Shown piece by piece: positions 32,380 through 42,594 of a stretch of 64,000 nucleotides of DNA. Source of the stretch: Isochrysis galbana (lineage: Eukaryota > Haptophyta > Isochrysidales > Isochrysidaceae); contig CM030931.1 in assembly GCA_018136815.1 (NCBI GenBank), positions 1,591,398 to 1,655,397 on the forward strand, read 5' to 3'. The notes below the pieces were generated by a model. The model saw only the letters and a list, made by a program, of their open reading frames with translations. It ran no database searches and was not told the DNA's origin. The translations under genes were made by a program, and so were the position numbers. Position 1 is the first letter of the stretch; every line of letters starts with the position of its first letter.

Positions 32380-32905
32380 CAACTAACTTTATAGTCAGTT
32401 GCCATGGAGCGCGCCGGCGCTCCCCTCCTCTCCTTCGGGTCCCCCGCCGAGGGCGGCCCCCCAGCCCCCATGGACCATGGAGCAGTCGCTGTCGAAGCGG
32501 CCGCGCCCGCCATCAGAGGCCGAGCAGGTGCGTGCGACCCCCGTCGCGCCACACGGCCCGTGGCTCCGGCCACACCACGCACAGCAGACATGCTGGCCCC
32601 CCCCATGGGGAGCAGCTGTCTGCAGACTCCAGCAAAGCATGAACAGACCTACAGGGCCACTCCTCCAATGGCCAATGGGCGCCAACATGCGCGTCGGCTC
32701 CCTGCGCTCCGCCCCCTCCCGCGCGCGCCACTTCATGCGCCGCTACCACGTGCTCCTCCAGCGCGTCGCTGCTGGCGAGGTCGCCCCTCGTCACGTCGGC
32801 ACCGAGCACATGGCCGCCGATTTCGGCACCAAGTGGCTGCCCAAACGCAAGCTCGATGCCTGCGTCCGCTATGCCACCAACGCTTGGGCCCACGCATCCG
32901 CCTGA
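32380..32905 (+). mobile_element. Ty1/copia-like retroelement fossil, fragmentary
   Basis: The 5' edge is the family F hairpin CAACTAAC...GTCAGTTG (32380-32401) followed by CCATGGAGCGCG. The 3' half (about 32640-32905) reads as the C-terminal end of a copia RNase H: RARHFMRRYHVLLQRV, then VAPRHVGTEHMAADFGTKWL, the usual ADxxTK ending. A purine-rich stretch near 32960-33000 could be the polypurine tract. It is broken, with only short parts retained, and probably old. It truncates the mariner remnant on its left. Confidence 0.72.
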
Positions 32906-34141
32906 CCGCCCCGGCCCTCCCCGCCTGTTGCGCTGCGCTCGCCGCCCGGGCATCGGCTCCCGCATCGGGGGGGGTGTCGCGGGTAGGGAGGGTTCATACA
33001 CCTCCTTCATACTTTTCCCGCCTCTAGGTTTCCCCGCGCGACTCCCTCTCCGCCGTCACGCTCCGGTTCCCCTCTCCCCCCTCCTTGTGCCGCGCCCTCA
33101 TTCCGTCCACTCCCGATAGGTTCGTCACCCTACGTCTCCGGGTTCCCTCCCCTTCCCCGTTTCCTCTGCCTCGCCACTCCTCCCTTCCCCCCCCTTCCCC
33201 GAGTGTTTTGTTTAAGCCGCCGGCCTCGTTTCATCATGAAATGTCATCCCTCTCTTTTCCCGCGTGTCTCTTTCCTCTTTAGGCCCGTGCGTGTCTCCCG
33301 TCCCTCGGGTGTCTTCCGTACGCTCAGCGCTGCCGCTCGAGCGCTCTTGTGTCCCTCTCGTGTCCCTCCCGTCCTCGTCCTCGCTCCGTGCCGCCACATG
33401 TCGTGTGAGGGCACTCGCTCGTCCTCGGCCCCCTTGTCGCGTGCTCCCCCTGCCCCCGGTAGCACCCATTCCATCCCGTTGAGGGGCTGTATCTCACATG
33501 TTACATACATCAGCCCTCCCACCTCCACACGTACCACAGCCACAGCTCCACTCCTCTCTCCGCAACTTGTCTGCTTGAGCCCAGTTTTTTCTTATTGAAC
33601 TTATTGTCCCCCAGCGGGACTTTTTCTCACACTGTGGCAAGTGTCAAGTGTCCTCCGCACCCCCATAGTCCATAGTGAGTGACCGGGCTAAGTAGAGTGG
33701 CTAGGTCTACCAAGGAGCAACATGTTATTGAAATACCAGTTTTCGTAAGGTCCCGGTAGATTATTTGACCACTCTAAAAATGGGATAGAGGTCTTGGTCT
33801 TGAGCACACGCAACATGCTCAAAATGGAAATGAAAATGGCTCAGAGATGTCGATGAAGCCGTATTGAGTCACAGCCAAAACGCGCAAGGCAGCACACGAT
33901 GCAGCGGGGTGCAGACCCGGAACCCGCTTGTGGGCGCAGGCCTCAGTGGCCATTGCCAAGCATCGAGCATCCACGGCACAGCCACATCTGCACGGGCACA
34001 GCTCGCACGCCAACAGTGAATAAAGGGTGCAGTGCGATAACTCCTCCGGCGAGAGCCGTTTCCCATCTCCCGAGACAAAGGCCATGGGACACAAGCTGTC
34101 GATTGCAGCGCGAAAGTTCGTAACCGATATGATAAAGCAAC
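32906..34141. other. Intergenic, no gene seen
   Basis: Pyrimidine-rich sequence (33000-33480), probably flank of the copia-like fossil, then AT-richer DNA running into the 3' side of psaK. The open frame at 33819-34223 on the minus strand overlaps the psaK exon in another frame and is not supported. Confidence 0.5.
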
Positions 34142-34716
34142 TTAGAGGATGCCAGCGGTGGAGCAGCCAAGAATCGTGCCAGCGCCGACGATGTGGCCGA
34201 GCGCAGTGCCAGCAAGGAGCCAAGTGATGCCGAAAGACTCAACCATCTCATCATGGGGAGTGCCCTTCGCGAGACCCTTGCCCTGGATCGTCATGGTCGA
34301 GATCACAAGAACGTTGCAGAACATCATGATGAAGGCCTGATCATGGACAACAGAGCAACGAATTAGTACGAACGAGTCTTGAGCCATTTCTCTGAGTGAG
34401 CCAGCACTGTCGGGATAAAACGCGAAGAGGGCACAGGACGATGCAAAGTTCGCTCAAGTGAACCGTGCCAGAAATGTTTCACCGCTCGCTCCCGCATCTC
34501 AGAGGGCTAGCACACCTTGGGAATGGAGTATGCCGGGATCGGCAGTGACATAGCCATCAGCTGGGAAGCAGTGTCGACGGCGTGGCCTGCGTCGAGCATG
34601 GTGACGGCCGGCGAGGCAGCAGCGCGGGGGCGGAGGGCAGGGGCAGCGGCCGGCGTCATCACGAGCGCCGAGCACGAGGCGCAGAGCGCAGCAAGGGCGA
34701 ACAGACGGAGCGCCAT
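34142..34716 (-). CDS. psaK: Photosystem I reaction centre subunit PsaK, nuclear-encoded
   Basis: Two exons, 34716-34516 and 34336-34142, with a 179-bp phase-0 intron (GTGTGC...GATCAG); 131 aa. PsaK is a small two-helix thylakoid protein at the edge of photosystem I, near the light-harvesting antenna. The N-terminus is a bipartite leader: a signal peptide (MALRLFALAALCASCSALVM) and an Ala/Pro/Arg transit stretch. The mature part reads YSIPK then, across the junction, AFIMMFCNVLVISTMTI for helix 1, a loop, and helix 2 with GTALGHIVGAGTILG, which is the PsaK signature (GHILGAGVILG in cyanobacteria). The splice joins the family's SPK motif to helix 1 exactly, which supports the model. The 5' leader is extremely G/A-rich on the sense strand. 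PsaG is a relative, but the C-terminus fits PsaK better. Confidence 0.87.
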
Positions 34717-35838
34717 GGTCGTCGGCAGAGAGAAAAGGGGGGAGAGGGCGCGGGGGGGGAAGAACGGAGCGATGGGAGGCAGCGGTCGCTCAGCCGCACA
34801 GGGGGAGAGACAGAGGAAAGGGCTTTTCTTCTTTTCCCTCAGCGTGTTCTTGCTGTCGCGCCGCCACCCCTCTCCTCTCTTCCTCCCCTCCCCCCCCCCC
34901 CCCCTCCTTCTCCCCCCCCCCCTCCTTCTCCCCCCCCCCCCCCTCCCCCCCCCTCCCCTCCCCCCCCCCCCCTCCCCCTCCCTGCGCCAGCAATTTGGGG
35001 GAGCGAGATGCAGGGACGGCAACTCCGGAGGGTGGGAGCGGTGGCTGGCCAGGGCGGCGCAGTCAACCCCACGGTCAAAACCGCCTCTCCCCGCCTTCCC
35101 TCTGTCGGGAGAGAGTGGTTCCCAGGTGTAATTAACGAGACAAGCACGAAAGCAAGAACAGAACACCGAAGGCTTCTCTCTACTTTATCTGTGCACTTTA
35201 CAAGTAAGTGGTAAAAATAATACGCGCGTTCACTTTTTTAGGGGGGGTGAGTATGTAGTTGACGGGTGTTCATTGTCGCGCGCCTTGAGTTGGGTGTGTT
35301 CGCGGCACAGCCGCGAGGTGTTGAGCGCCGCGCGAGGAAAATTGTCAGTGTTTTCCACAGTGTTCACTTTGGGGGTCAAGGGAGTAGTAGGTAGTTGACT
35401 ATGTTCAAACGGTCAAAAAGTTTGAGTTGCATTCGCGTTCGACTATTTTTTGTACCACCTACTTGGACGCCGTCCAACCTTTCTAGATGGGGAAAACGAG
35501 AGATTTTGCAGAGCTGAAACTCTGCTTGAAAGATGGTTGGAAGAGCCAACGGAGTTTCAACAATGGCGCCAACGCCAACGCGAGAAAAACCCGTTGCCCG
35601 TTGGTTTCGTTTGACTCCTCTGCAGTAAAAGAAACTCGAAACTCCGCAAGGTGGTTTACGAGATGGCCGCTGCGACGGTGCGAGCGTGGCACTTCCACTT
35701 CCCTCTCGCCCCCCGCGCCCTAGTGGTAACCTCGGATCCGTCACAGGGGGTGCCCCCAGGGTTCCCGCCCGCCCTCCGCGCCCAGAGTTCCCCCGCGGAA
35801 AGAGTGAACGCACGGCGTGCACCTTCCTGGAAGTTGCT

Positions 35839-36355
35839 ATGCGCACGCACGGCGCCCCCGCGGGGGGGGGGGGGGCGATGCACATCGCGCCGTGCCCATG
35901 CACGGCGTGCACAATGTGATTGCAAGTCATCACACGTGCTGCGTAAAGAAACATCTCTTATATTGCACGTTTACGTAGTTGTGCGCCTTAGGTGGCACGC
36001 AGAGGGAAAAAGTCGGCATGCGCACGCACGGCGTCTCCGCGGGGGGGCCGATGCACATCGCGCCGTGCCCAATGCACGGCGTGCACAATGTGATTGCAAG
36101 TCATCACAGGTGCTCAGTGAATACTATTCATTAAACTGCATGTTTATGTAGTTGTCGGCCTTAGATGAAAAGCGTTTGCATGCGCACGCACGGCGTCCCC
36201 GCGGGGGAACATGCACCGCGGGGAAAAGCAGAGAAAAAAGTTGTGTTATCCCCACGCACGACTAGCCCTTATTTAATTTTAAAATACTATATACATAACT
36301 ATGGACATTTGATCGCTCAATTCGACTGATGCCCCACAATTGACGGAACGACACC
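35839..36355 (+). repeat. GC-motif repeat block E/H, copy 1
   Basis: Three spaced units (35839, 36018, 36180; period about 160-180 bp) each open with ATGCGCACGCACGGCG and a CCCCGCGGGG-type palindrome. In the first two, CACGGCGTGCACAATGTGAT, a TCATCACA block and TGCA-GTTTA-GTAGTTGT follow. The block closes at 36299-36355 with a 57-bp segment (GCTCAATTCGACTGATGCCC and so on) found again, with about three differences, at 42538-42594. Confidence 0.85.
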
Positions 36356-37019
36356 TCCTCTGAGGGTGTCGCGCGCGTTACCGTGAATGTGTGTGCGTGC
36401 AAATGTAGGAAATCTTATCCGTTTGAGATTACACTGGCGATGCGTTCGGCGATGGCGCTCTGCCTCGCACAAGCCGCGATGGTTGCCGCATGGGCACCAG
36501 CGCGATAATATAATACTACTATATATGTATGTACATGTCCATCTCCCGTAGGCCGTAGGCTCACAACTCACAGCTACCGGTAGTTCCTGCGGGAGTGTAA
36601 TTGTAATTGTAAATGTCAAGCATGATTGTGATTGATATTTGATTGTCTTGCATCCAACTAGGCGCTAGGTGCTAGGTGGCAGTGTTGGTGCGTCAGCTCG
36701 TCAGCTAACACCAACCTAGAGCTTACACTTACGTCAGTAGCTAGCGTGAGCTAATGCTCGACTGTCAGGCCTAACGTCAGTTGTTGGGTTCCGAGCAAGC
36801 CAGGTGTCAGCTAACGTCAGCTCCTGAGATCCGCCATAGCAAAAAAAAACAGCGCGCGCGCGCGCGTACGTGCAAAAGTACAAGCCCGGAATGCCGGGAC
36901 GAGCAACGAACACGGAGCAAGTAGCTAGTAGCTACTACTAGTACTACAAGTAGCTAGCTATGAGCTACTATTACGTGCACATTATACATTGCTAGCTAGT
37001 GCTAGTGACTAGTGACTAG

Positions 37020-37022
<3 letters not shown>

Positions 37023-37078
<56 letters not shown>

Positions 37079-37098
37079 TAGTAGTAGTTAGTAGTAGT
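37023..37098 (+). repeat. (GTA)n microsatellite
   Basis: About 18 near-perfect GTA units, then GTAGTTA variants. A short GC dinucleotide tract lies just upstream (36851-36866). Confidence 0.95.
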
Positions 37099-37689
37099 GG
37101 GAAGAGGAGAGGAGAAGGGAGGGGGGGCGGACCGATACGGGACGATACGGGAAGAAGGGAGCTGGGGCGCGGCGACGGAGAGGGAGTCGCGCGGGAAGAC
37201 CTAAAAATGGAACGTACGAGGGGGAAGTGTACCCTCTACCCGCGACAGTCCCTCTTCCTCACCCTCGTTGTCACTGGGATCCTCGCCCTCGGGACCATGT
37301 CCAACTCCCAAGGCAATAAGACATTCGACTCCCACTCTGCAAGATTGGATTCCAACAACAAATTCGTATGAGCCCTCACAAGCCGATCAACTGTCCTTTG
37401 GCTTAGACGATTACGCGTACGTGAATGTATCCAGCCTTCCACCGACCATGAGTGTTCATTCACATTCACATCCAGAGACCGAGCATTGCATAGCTACCAA
37501 ACGCATCGCTGCCCAGCAAAGGTGCTTCCACGGTTGCATGTATATCTTGACCCATTTGTAAGATGCAATCTTTCGAGCAGCCGCGCTGAATGCATACTCA
37601 TCGGCCAAGTCGTGAGCACCACATGAAAGAGCCTCTGCAAAGTCAGCCAGCTCACCTAGAAGTTAGAAGAACCGGGTATGGATGGTCTG

Positions 37690-38027
37690 CATTTGACATT
37701 TGCCCCCTGTGTATTTGGTGTCTGGCGGGGCCCCCCATCCGGATGGATCGTCGTAAACCTGCGCGCACCGCGCACCGCGCCCGGTCTCGATTTGAAGTTC
37801 AGCTTTTCGGCCCTTTGCCTTTTGCCTTTGCGACTTTAGCGTCTTTTGTTAGTATTTGGTTACGTTTTGTTGTGGGGGCCCAAGGGGGGGTCTTGGTCCT
37901 AATGGGCCCCGGATATGTGCTTGTTGGGTGTATAGGGAACTTGCTACCGAAAAAAATCCTCAAATTTTCTCAACCCTGAGAAGGTCATTTTCTCACCCAT
38001 AATAAAAAACCTGTTTGACCGCCCTAG
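37690..38027 (-). repeat. Repeat family C, copy 5 (inverted)
   Basis: The right edge reads CTGTTTGACCGCCCTA (38011-38026), the inverse of the family C terminus, preceded by ACCCATAATAAAAAACC and AAATTTTCTCAACCCTGAG, which match 14284-14380 and 10033-10103. The interior (GGGGGCCCAAGGGGGG) resembles 10260-10320 inverted. The left limit is approximate. Confidence 0.7.
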
Positions 38028-38254
38028 TAGAGCAGGGTTTTGCATAAGAGTACTCTAGAGCCCTATCTACTCTACTCTCGAGATTTCACATCCTCAAGAG
38101 ACGAGGGGGGCGCTGCCCGCCCCCCCCCCCCCCCCCCCCCCCCCTCTCCGCTCGCCCCGCGGATTGCAGGCCCGCGCGCGCTCCGCCCGCCCAGGTCCAC
38201 ACCTTCCGGGAGCCCGACCATCCGCTCACGCGGGCGCTTGGCCCACACAGACCG

Positions 38255-38774
38255 ATGAGCGAAGACACGTCGGGCAAGGTCCTTGCGCTCTCCGACGCTG
38301 AAAGCGACAGCGAGGCCGAGGGCAGAGTGGGCATCAAAACTGGCGACCTGGCAGCTGAACTGCCAGCCATTGAGCACTACGAGCCGCTGGAGTTCAACGA
38401 GAAGCGGCGTGCCGAACTGAAGAAGACCTTTGACTTCGCGTGTGAAAACGGTAAACTCGACGCAAAGCAGGTGCGCGCCAGCACTTGAACGCTCACAGTA
38501 TGGAGAAAGAAGACCAGACTGGGCTCTCTTGGATGATGCCCTAGGCCTCCCGCCTTGTGGTGGCGCTGATATGATGTGAGAATATCAGCTCAATTGATGA
38601 TCTGGCGTCATTTAATGTTCGCAGACTCATAAAATTATGTTTACCAAGGATGAGCGTGCCGAGTATAACTTCGGAGCATTTGAGGAGGACTTGTACGCAA
38701 CCTGTCCGGGATGCAAGGAAGACCAGAAAATGACGTGGGATGATGTGATCAAGTTTCTTGATGCGAATCTATAA
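38255..38774 (+). CDS. Small acidic protein with a degenerate EF-hand-like region
   Basis: Two exons, 38255-38470 and 38625-38774, joined by a 154-bp phase-0 intron (GTGCGC...TTCGCAG); 121 aa. The first exon starts MSEDTSGKVLALSDAESD, an acidic Ser/Asp N-terminus, and ends in RRAELKKTFDFACENGKLDA, which has the spacing of an EF-hand helix and a shortened loop. The second exon contains FTKDERAEYNFGAFEEDLY, a CPGC pair and MTWDDVIKFLDANL, another EF-hand-like helix. Ligand positions are incomplete, so calcium binding is doubtful. I cannot name a family. The clean in-frame junction and lack of repeats support a real gene; the function is unknown. Confidence 0.7.
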
Positions 38775-39135
38775 CACGACACAAGATTCTAGTGATGCAT
38801 GCACTCTGTTCTGTGAATTTTAGATTGGCATTGACTATTCTCCCAATAAGAGAAGACGGCTGCCACCGCCACAAGAACCGTGAATGTGGCAACTACCTTA
38901 GGAAGCAGCGCTCATACAAAACAGGGACATTTGAGCAACAATGATTCTGCTTCTTGTATGCGCATTAGACTGCATTCATGATGCAGGACGGATCCAAGCC
39001 CGTATGCACCGGGTGTATAGTAGTGGAGCAATGCATTCATGGGCGGATAGTGTGTGCTGAAGTCGTGAGTTGTGCAATGCATCTCACAGTCTCACGTTGA
39101 CGGTAAGTGATTGTATCATTTTTCCTTTTCCTTGC

Positions 39136-39330
39136 AACTAACTTTATACTTAGTTCATCCACGTGGAGGCACGAGGCCCCCACTCTCTCCACCCCTCTCG
39201 TGCTGTGGGGCAGGAACCACCCACCCCCCTTCCATACCTTGTCCTTATGGCATGCCCAGGGCCTGAATCGGAGAATGGCCTAAGAGGCCGCAACCTCAAG
39301 CCTCAGGGCCTAGTTTTTTCCGGCTGGCAC
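39136..39330 (+). repeat. Hairpin-ended repeat (family F) terminus
   Basis: Hairpin AACTAA-CTTTATAC-TTAGTT at 39136-39155, followed by a GC-rich block with GGCACGAGGCCCCC. The rest is too diverged to place an end. Confidence 0.55.
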
Positions 39331-39454
39331 CCCTGCAACTCAGTTATAAGTTCTAATTCCCCTGGGAGCAGGGCAATTCCCACCTTCTACCCCAACTTAG
39401 ATCACTTATTCGTATTCATCGCGGGAGCCGGAAAAAAAATCTTGAAGGTGCCCG

Positions 39455-39830
39455 CTATGCTGCTACTAACTCGCACCCCACCGGTATCACACACGCCATC
39501 GCCTAAACCCCACACTCTCACCCCCGCTCCCGCTACCCCCCCTACGGGGGGTGGCCCCGCGTGCACTACGACGGGCCAGGCGGGTGGGGGGCGGGCTAGG
39601 GCTAGGGCAGGCCTGTCGGCTGAATTCCGTAAACAAACGTGTAAAGTGTAAACGCACGAGTCGCTTACCTTATTTTGTCTTTTTTTGTTTTGTGGCCCTC
39701 GCCTCTTGGGTGGTTTTCGTCTGGCGCCACACTTTCGCGGTGCCCGCCTGTCGCGTCGGGTGTCGACCCGTAAACATATCGTAAACAGGCGTGGGTATTT
39801 ATTGGTATTAGGTATTACCTTTTCTTGGTT
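39455..39830 (+). repeat. Dispersed repeat family B, copy 3
   Basis: It shares block order with 4083-4487: ACATCGCCTA-type and GGCGCGTGCACTAC-type motifs, AACAAACGT-GTAAACGC, CGTAAACAGGCGTG and TTACCTTTTCTTGG. It is more diverged than copies 1 and 2. Confidence 0.65.
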
Positions 39831-40096
39831 CTTGGGTACTGAGGACGCCGCCAGCCCGGTCGGTAGGCGTAGGAGGAAGGGGAAGTCGCGTTCCGTCAAA
39901 ATAGGGCCAGGTGGTAATTTTGTTTTCACTCAGAATGCTTGTTTTTTTAGACAAGGACGCGGCGCGTGCGCATAGCAACTTCCCCCCCCCCCCACACACA
40001 CACACGCACGGTAACCCCCAGCTACGCATGCTGAGTTTTCATTTTTTTCGTCTTTTTCTCACATCCCTCTTCCTCGATCCTATTGTCGATGTCGTT

Positions 40097-40604
40097 CTAC
40101 TGGCAGGCGACGATGTCGCTTGGCTGATCTTGGGTGGCGAGGTCCGTGACGCGTGCGAGGACGGCCATCTTGTTCTCCATGTAGAGTTTGCCAGCTGCTC
40201 GGCGCACTTGCACCATGGGACTCGTTTCAGCGTACGCGACCGCCGTGATGTATTCCATGCAGAGGTACGCGACGGCGGCCTCGTCTCCAATGTATTTGGT
40301 CTTTGGGATCTTGTCGTACTCGTCGGAGTAGTCGCCGACGAGCATGAGGTTTGTTTGCCTTGCACCAACGGCCCATGTATGGCTCGATGAGTGCCCACAT
40401 CGACGGGTAGCGTTCCTTGGCCAAATCCACGCGGAAGTCTCCACATCCACGGCCCATGCCGGAGGCTGTGGCGAGCAGCATCGCCAGGATGGCGCCGCTC
40501 ATGCCCTCCTCCATGTGTTCGCAGAACTTGAGGGCTGGGCTGCGGATCTCCTCGTAGGTGCGGTGACCGAGTCGCTTGGCGAGGAAGACAAAGTACTGGC
40601 CCAT
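40097..40604 (-). pseudogene. MGQY-family protein, frameshifted copy
   Basis: Homologous over its length to the intact gene at 41457-41990. It starts MGQYFVFLAKRLGHRTYEEI and keeps FCEHMEEGM and ASGMGRGCG, but relative to the intact copy it has 4 extra bases (CAAACAAAC against CAAC) near 40350, which throws the remainder out of frame. The rest (MLVGDYSDEYDKIPKTKYIG onward) is still readable in another frame to a stop at 40097. Few other changes are visible, so the break looks recent. An assembly error in the AC-rich run is possible. Confidence 0.75.
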
Positions 40605-41456
40605 GGCGAACGAAGGGAGCGAGGAGGCTGATGGAGGAGGAAGAGGAGAGTGAAGCGGGGTGTGGTGGAAGAAGGCTGGGAGGAGGACCCTGGAGTTTCG
40701 CCAGATGCGTGTGCCTCGGTCCCCCCGCGGGGACGCCGTGCGTGTGCATGGAAATTTCCACACGCCGTCACGGATGCGCATAAGGGGTTTCGGCAGGCGC
40801 ACGCCGTGCGCATGATGAGTGGCAATCACAGGCGTGATTTCGCATCGGTCCCCCCCCGCGGGGACGCCGTGCGTGCGCATGGAAATTTCCGCACGCTGTC
40901 ACAACGGGTTTCGACAGGGTGGCAATCACATCGGTCCCCCCACGGGGACGCCATGCGTGCGCGTGGGCAATTTCCGCACGCCGTCACGGATGCGCATCAA
41001 GGGTTTCGGCAGGCGCACGCCGTGTGCATGCTGGAGGGTGAGCGAGCAGGGAGGAGGGAGGCAGGCAGTAGGAGCCTTCTCTCTCACTGGGGACGATCGG
41101 TCGGTGGTGGGTCGGTGAGATGGGGGGATGAACTAGCTTGCATGCAAATGCTGCTTGCCTGAAATGGTGCTTTTGTGTCCGCTCATATTTTGTGCAAACG
41201 CGGGCGCGGGCGCTCAAGCAGTAGTGGACGAGGCCGCACGACGACGCAGTGCTTTGCGCGGTGCGCGCATCTTGCGCACGGCGTGCGCCTGCCGAAACTC
41301 TTATGCGCATCCATGACGGCGTGCGGAAACTTCCATGCACACGCACGGCGCCCCCGCAGGGGGGACCGATCCACACGCATCTGGCGAAACTCCGGGGTCC
41401 TCCCCTCCGCTTCACTCTCCTCTTCCTCCTCCACAACCCTCCTCGCTCCTTTCGAC

Positions 41457-41990
41457 ATGGGCCAGTACTTTGTCTACATCGCCAAGCGACTTGGTCAGCG
41501 CACCTACGAGGAGATCCGCACCCCAGCCTTCAGGTTCTGCGAACACATGGAGGAGGGCATGGGCGGCGCCATCCTGGCGATGCTGCTCGTCACAGCCTCT
41601 GGCATGGGCCGTGGATGTGGATACTTCCGCGTGGATCTGGCCAAGGAACGCTACCCGTCGATGTGGGCACTCATCGAGCCATACATGGGCAGTTGGTGCA
41701 AGGCAACCCTCATGCTCGTCGGCGACTACTCCGACGAGTACGACAGGATCCCCAAGACCAAGTACATTGGAGACGAGGCCGCCGTCGCGTACCTCTGCAT
41801 GGAATACATCATGGCGGTCGACTACGCTGAAACGAATCCCATGGCGCGAGTGCGCCGAACAGCGGGCAAGCTCTACAAGCAGGACCGACCAAGCGTCCTG
41901 TCACGCATCACAGATCTCGCCATCCAAGATCAGCCGAACGACATCGTCGCCATCGAAAAGACGAAGAAGATGAAAACTCAACACCCGTAG
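41457..41990 (+). CDS. MGQY-family uncharacterised protein
   Basis: A single exon of 177 aa. The start MGQYFVYIAKRLGQRTYEEI, the FCEHMEEGMGGAILAMLL segment, the GMGRGCG loop, and W-(K)-LMLVGDYSDEYD match, from memory, a widespread but uncharacterised protein type in bacteria, protists and algae that begins MGQY and has a W-G-D-x-[IV]-x-[IVL]-x-GDY core. No catalytic function is known to me. The C-terminus is Lys-rich (IEKTKKMKTQHP). It sits in one arm of a large inverted repeat, opposite a frameshifted sister gene, and is surrounded by copies of a GC-rich motif, so it may belong to a mobile or locally amplified unit. Confidence 0.75.
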   Translation: MGQYFVYIAKRLGQRTYEEIRTPAFRFCEHMEEGMGGAILAMLLVTASGMGRGCGYFRVDLAKERYPSMWALIEPYMGSWCKATLMLVGDYSDEYDRIPKTKYIGDEAAVAYLCMEYIMAVDYAETNPMARVRRTAGKLYKQDRPSVLSRITDLAIQDQPNDIVAIEKTKKMKTQHP

Positions 41991-42129
41991 CTGGGGAGTC
42001 ACTGCGTGTTGAGAGGAAAGCGCGCGGGGGGGGGGGGCAAGCGTGATTAGCTTTGTTTTGTACCACTGTTGTTAATAACTAAAAAGAAAACAGATATGTT
42101 GAAAAACCACCTGGTCCTCTTTTGACGGA

Positions 42130-42594
42130 ACGCGACTTCACGGCGTGCACATGGCACATGGGATGATTGCAACTCATCACACCCTTCCCGCGAGAGATCT
42201 CTCTTATACTGCATGTTTATGTAATTGTGAACCGCAGAGAAACAAGCTGCTATGCGCACGCACGGCGCCCCCGCGGGGGAACCGAAACACATCGCGCCGT
42301 GCGCATCCACGGCGTGCACATGGGATGATTGCAACTCATCACACCCTTCCCGCGAGAGATCTCTCTTATACTGCATGTTTATGTAAGTGTGAACCGCAGA
42401 GAAACAAGCTGCTAACTCAGAGAGAGACAAAAAAGATGGCTAAACTCATTTAGGGGCGCGCTGGTTCGTCAGGGAAAAGACACTGTGACTACTGCACTGT
42501 CGCCAAAAATAGATAATGGTAGATTTGTATAAATAGCTATGGATATTTGATAGCTCAATTCGACTGATGCCCCACAATTGACGGAACGACACCT
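42130..42594 (+). repeat. GC-motif repeat block E/H, copy 2
   Basis: Two near-identical units (about 42135-42250 and 42310-42420) with CACGGCGTGCACATG, GATGATTGCAACTCATCACA, CCCGCGAGAGATCTCTCTTA and CTGCATGTTTATGTAA, separated by ATGCGCACGCACGGCG-CCCCCGCGGGGG at 42252-42280. The block closes with the 57-bp segment 42538-42594 shared with 36299-36355. It lies in direct orientation relative to block 1. Confidence 0.88.

Larger units (their letters stand above)
34717..38254. other. Intergenic, repeats, no gene seen
   Basis: It contains C-run leader sequence (34880-34990), GC-rich repeat block E/H (35839-36355), GC and GTA microsatellites (36851-37098), an inverted family C copy (37690-38027), and another C run before the next gene. 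No supported coding region. Confidence 0.5.
38775..40007. other. Intergenic, repeats, no gene seen
   Basis: It includes the 3' flank of the small acidic gene, a family F terminus at 39136-39160 and a family B copy at 39455-39830. No supported gene. Confidence 0.5.
40008..42005. repeat. Large inverted repeat carrying the MGQY gene pair
   Basis: The arms are about 40008-40815 and 41268-42005, roughly 90% alike by eye, and include the whole gene plus about 200 bp upstream with one GC motif (GCACGGCGTCCCCGCGGGG type). The spacer of about 450 bp holds two more copies of the motif. The arms end in matching sequence (GAAAACTCA, GTAGCTGGGG). Confidence 0.88.

Noticed and set aside
32404-33027. Independent host gene of 207 aa
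   Set aside because: The interval is a copia-like fossil: RNase H end on one side and repeat-family start on the other.
33819-34223. Minus-strand 134-aa gene overlapping psaK
   Set aside because: It overlaps the second psaK exon in another frame and shows no recognisable domain.
40097-40604. Intron explaining the frame change in the left MGQY copy
   Set aside because: The difference from the intact copy is only four bases, far too short for an intron, and no GT-AG pair is involved.
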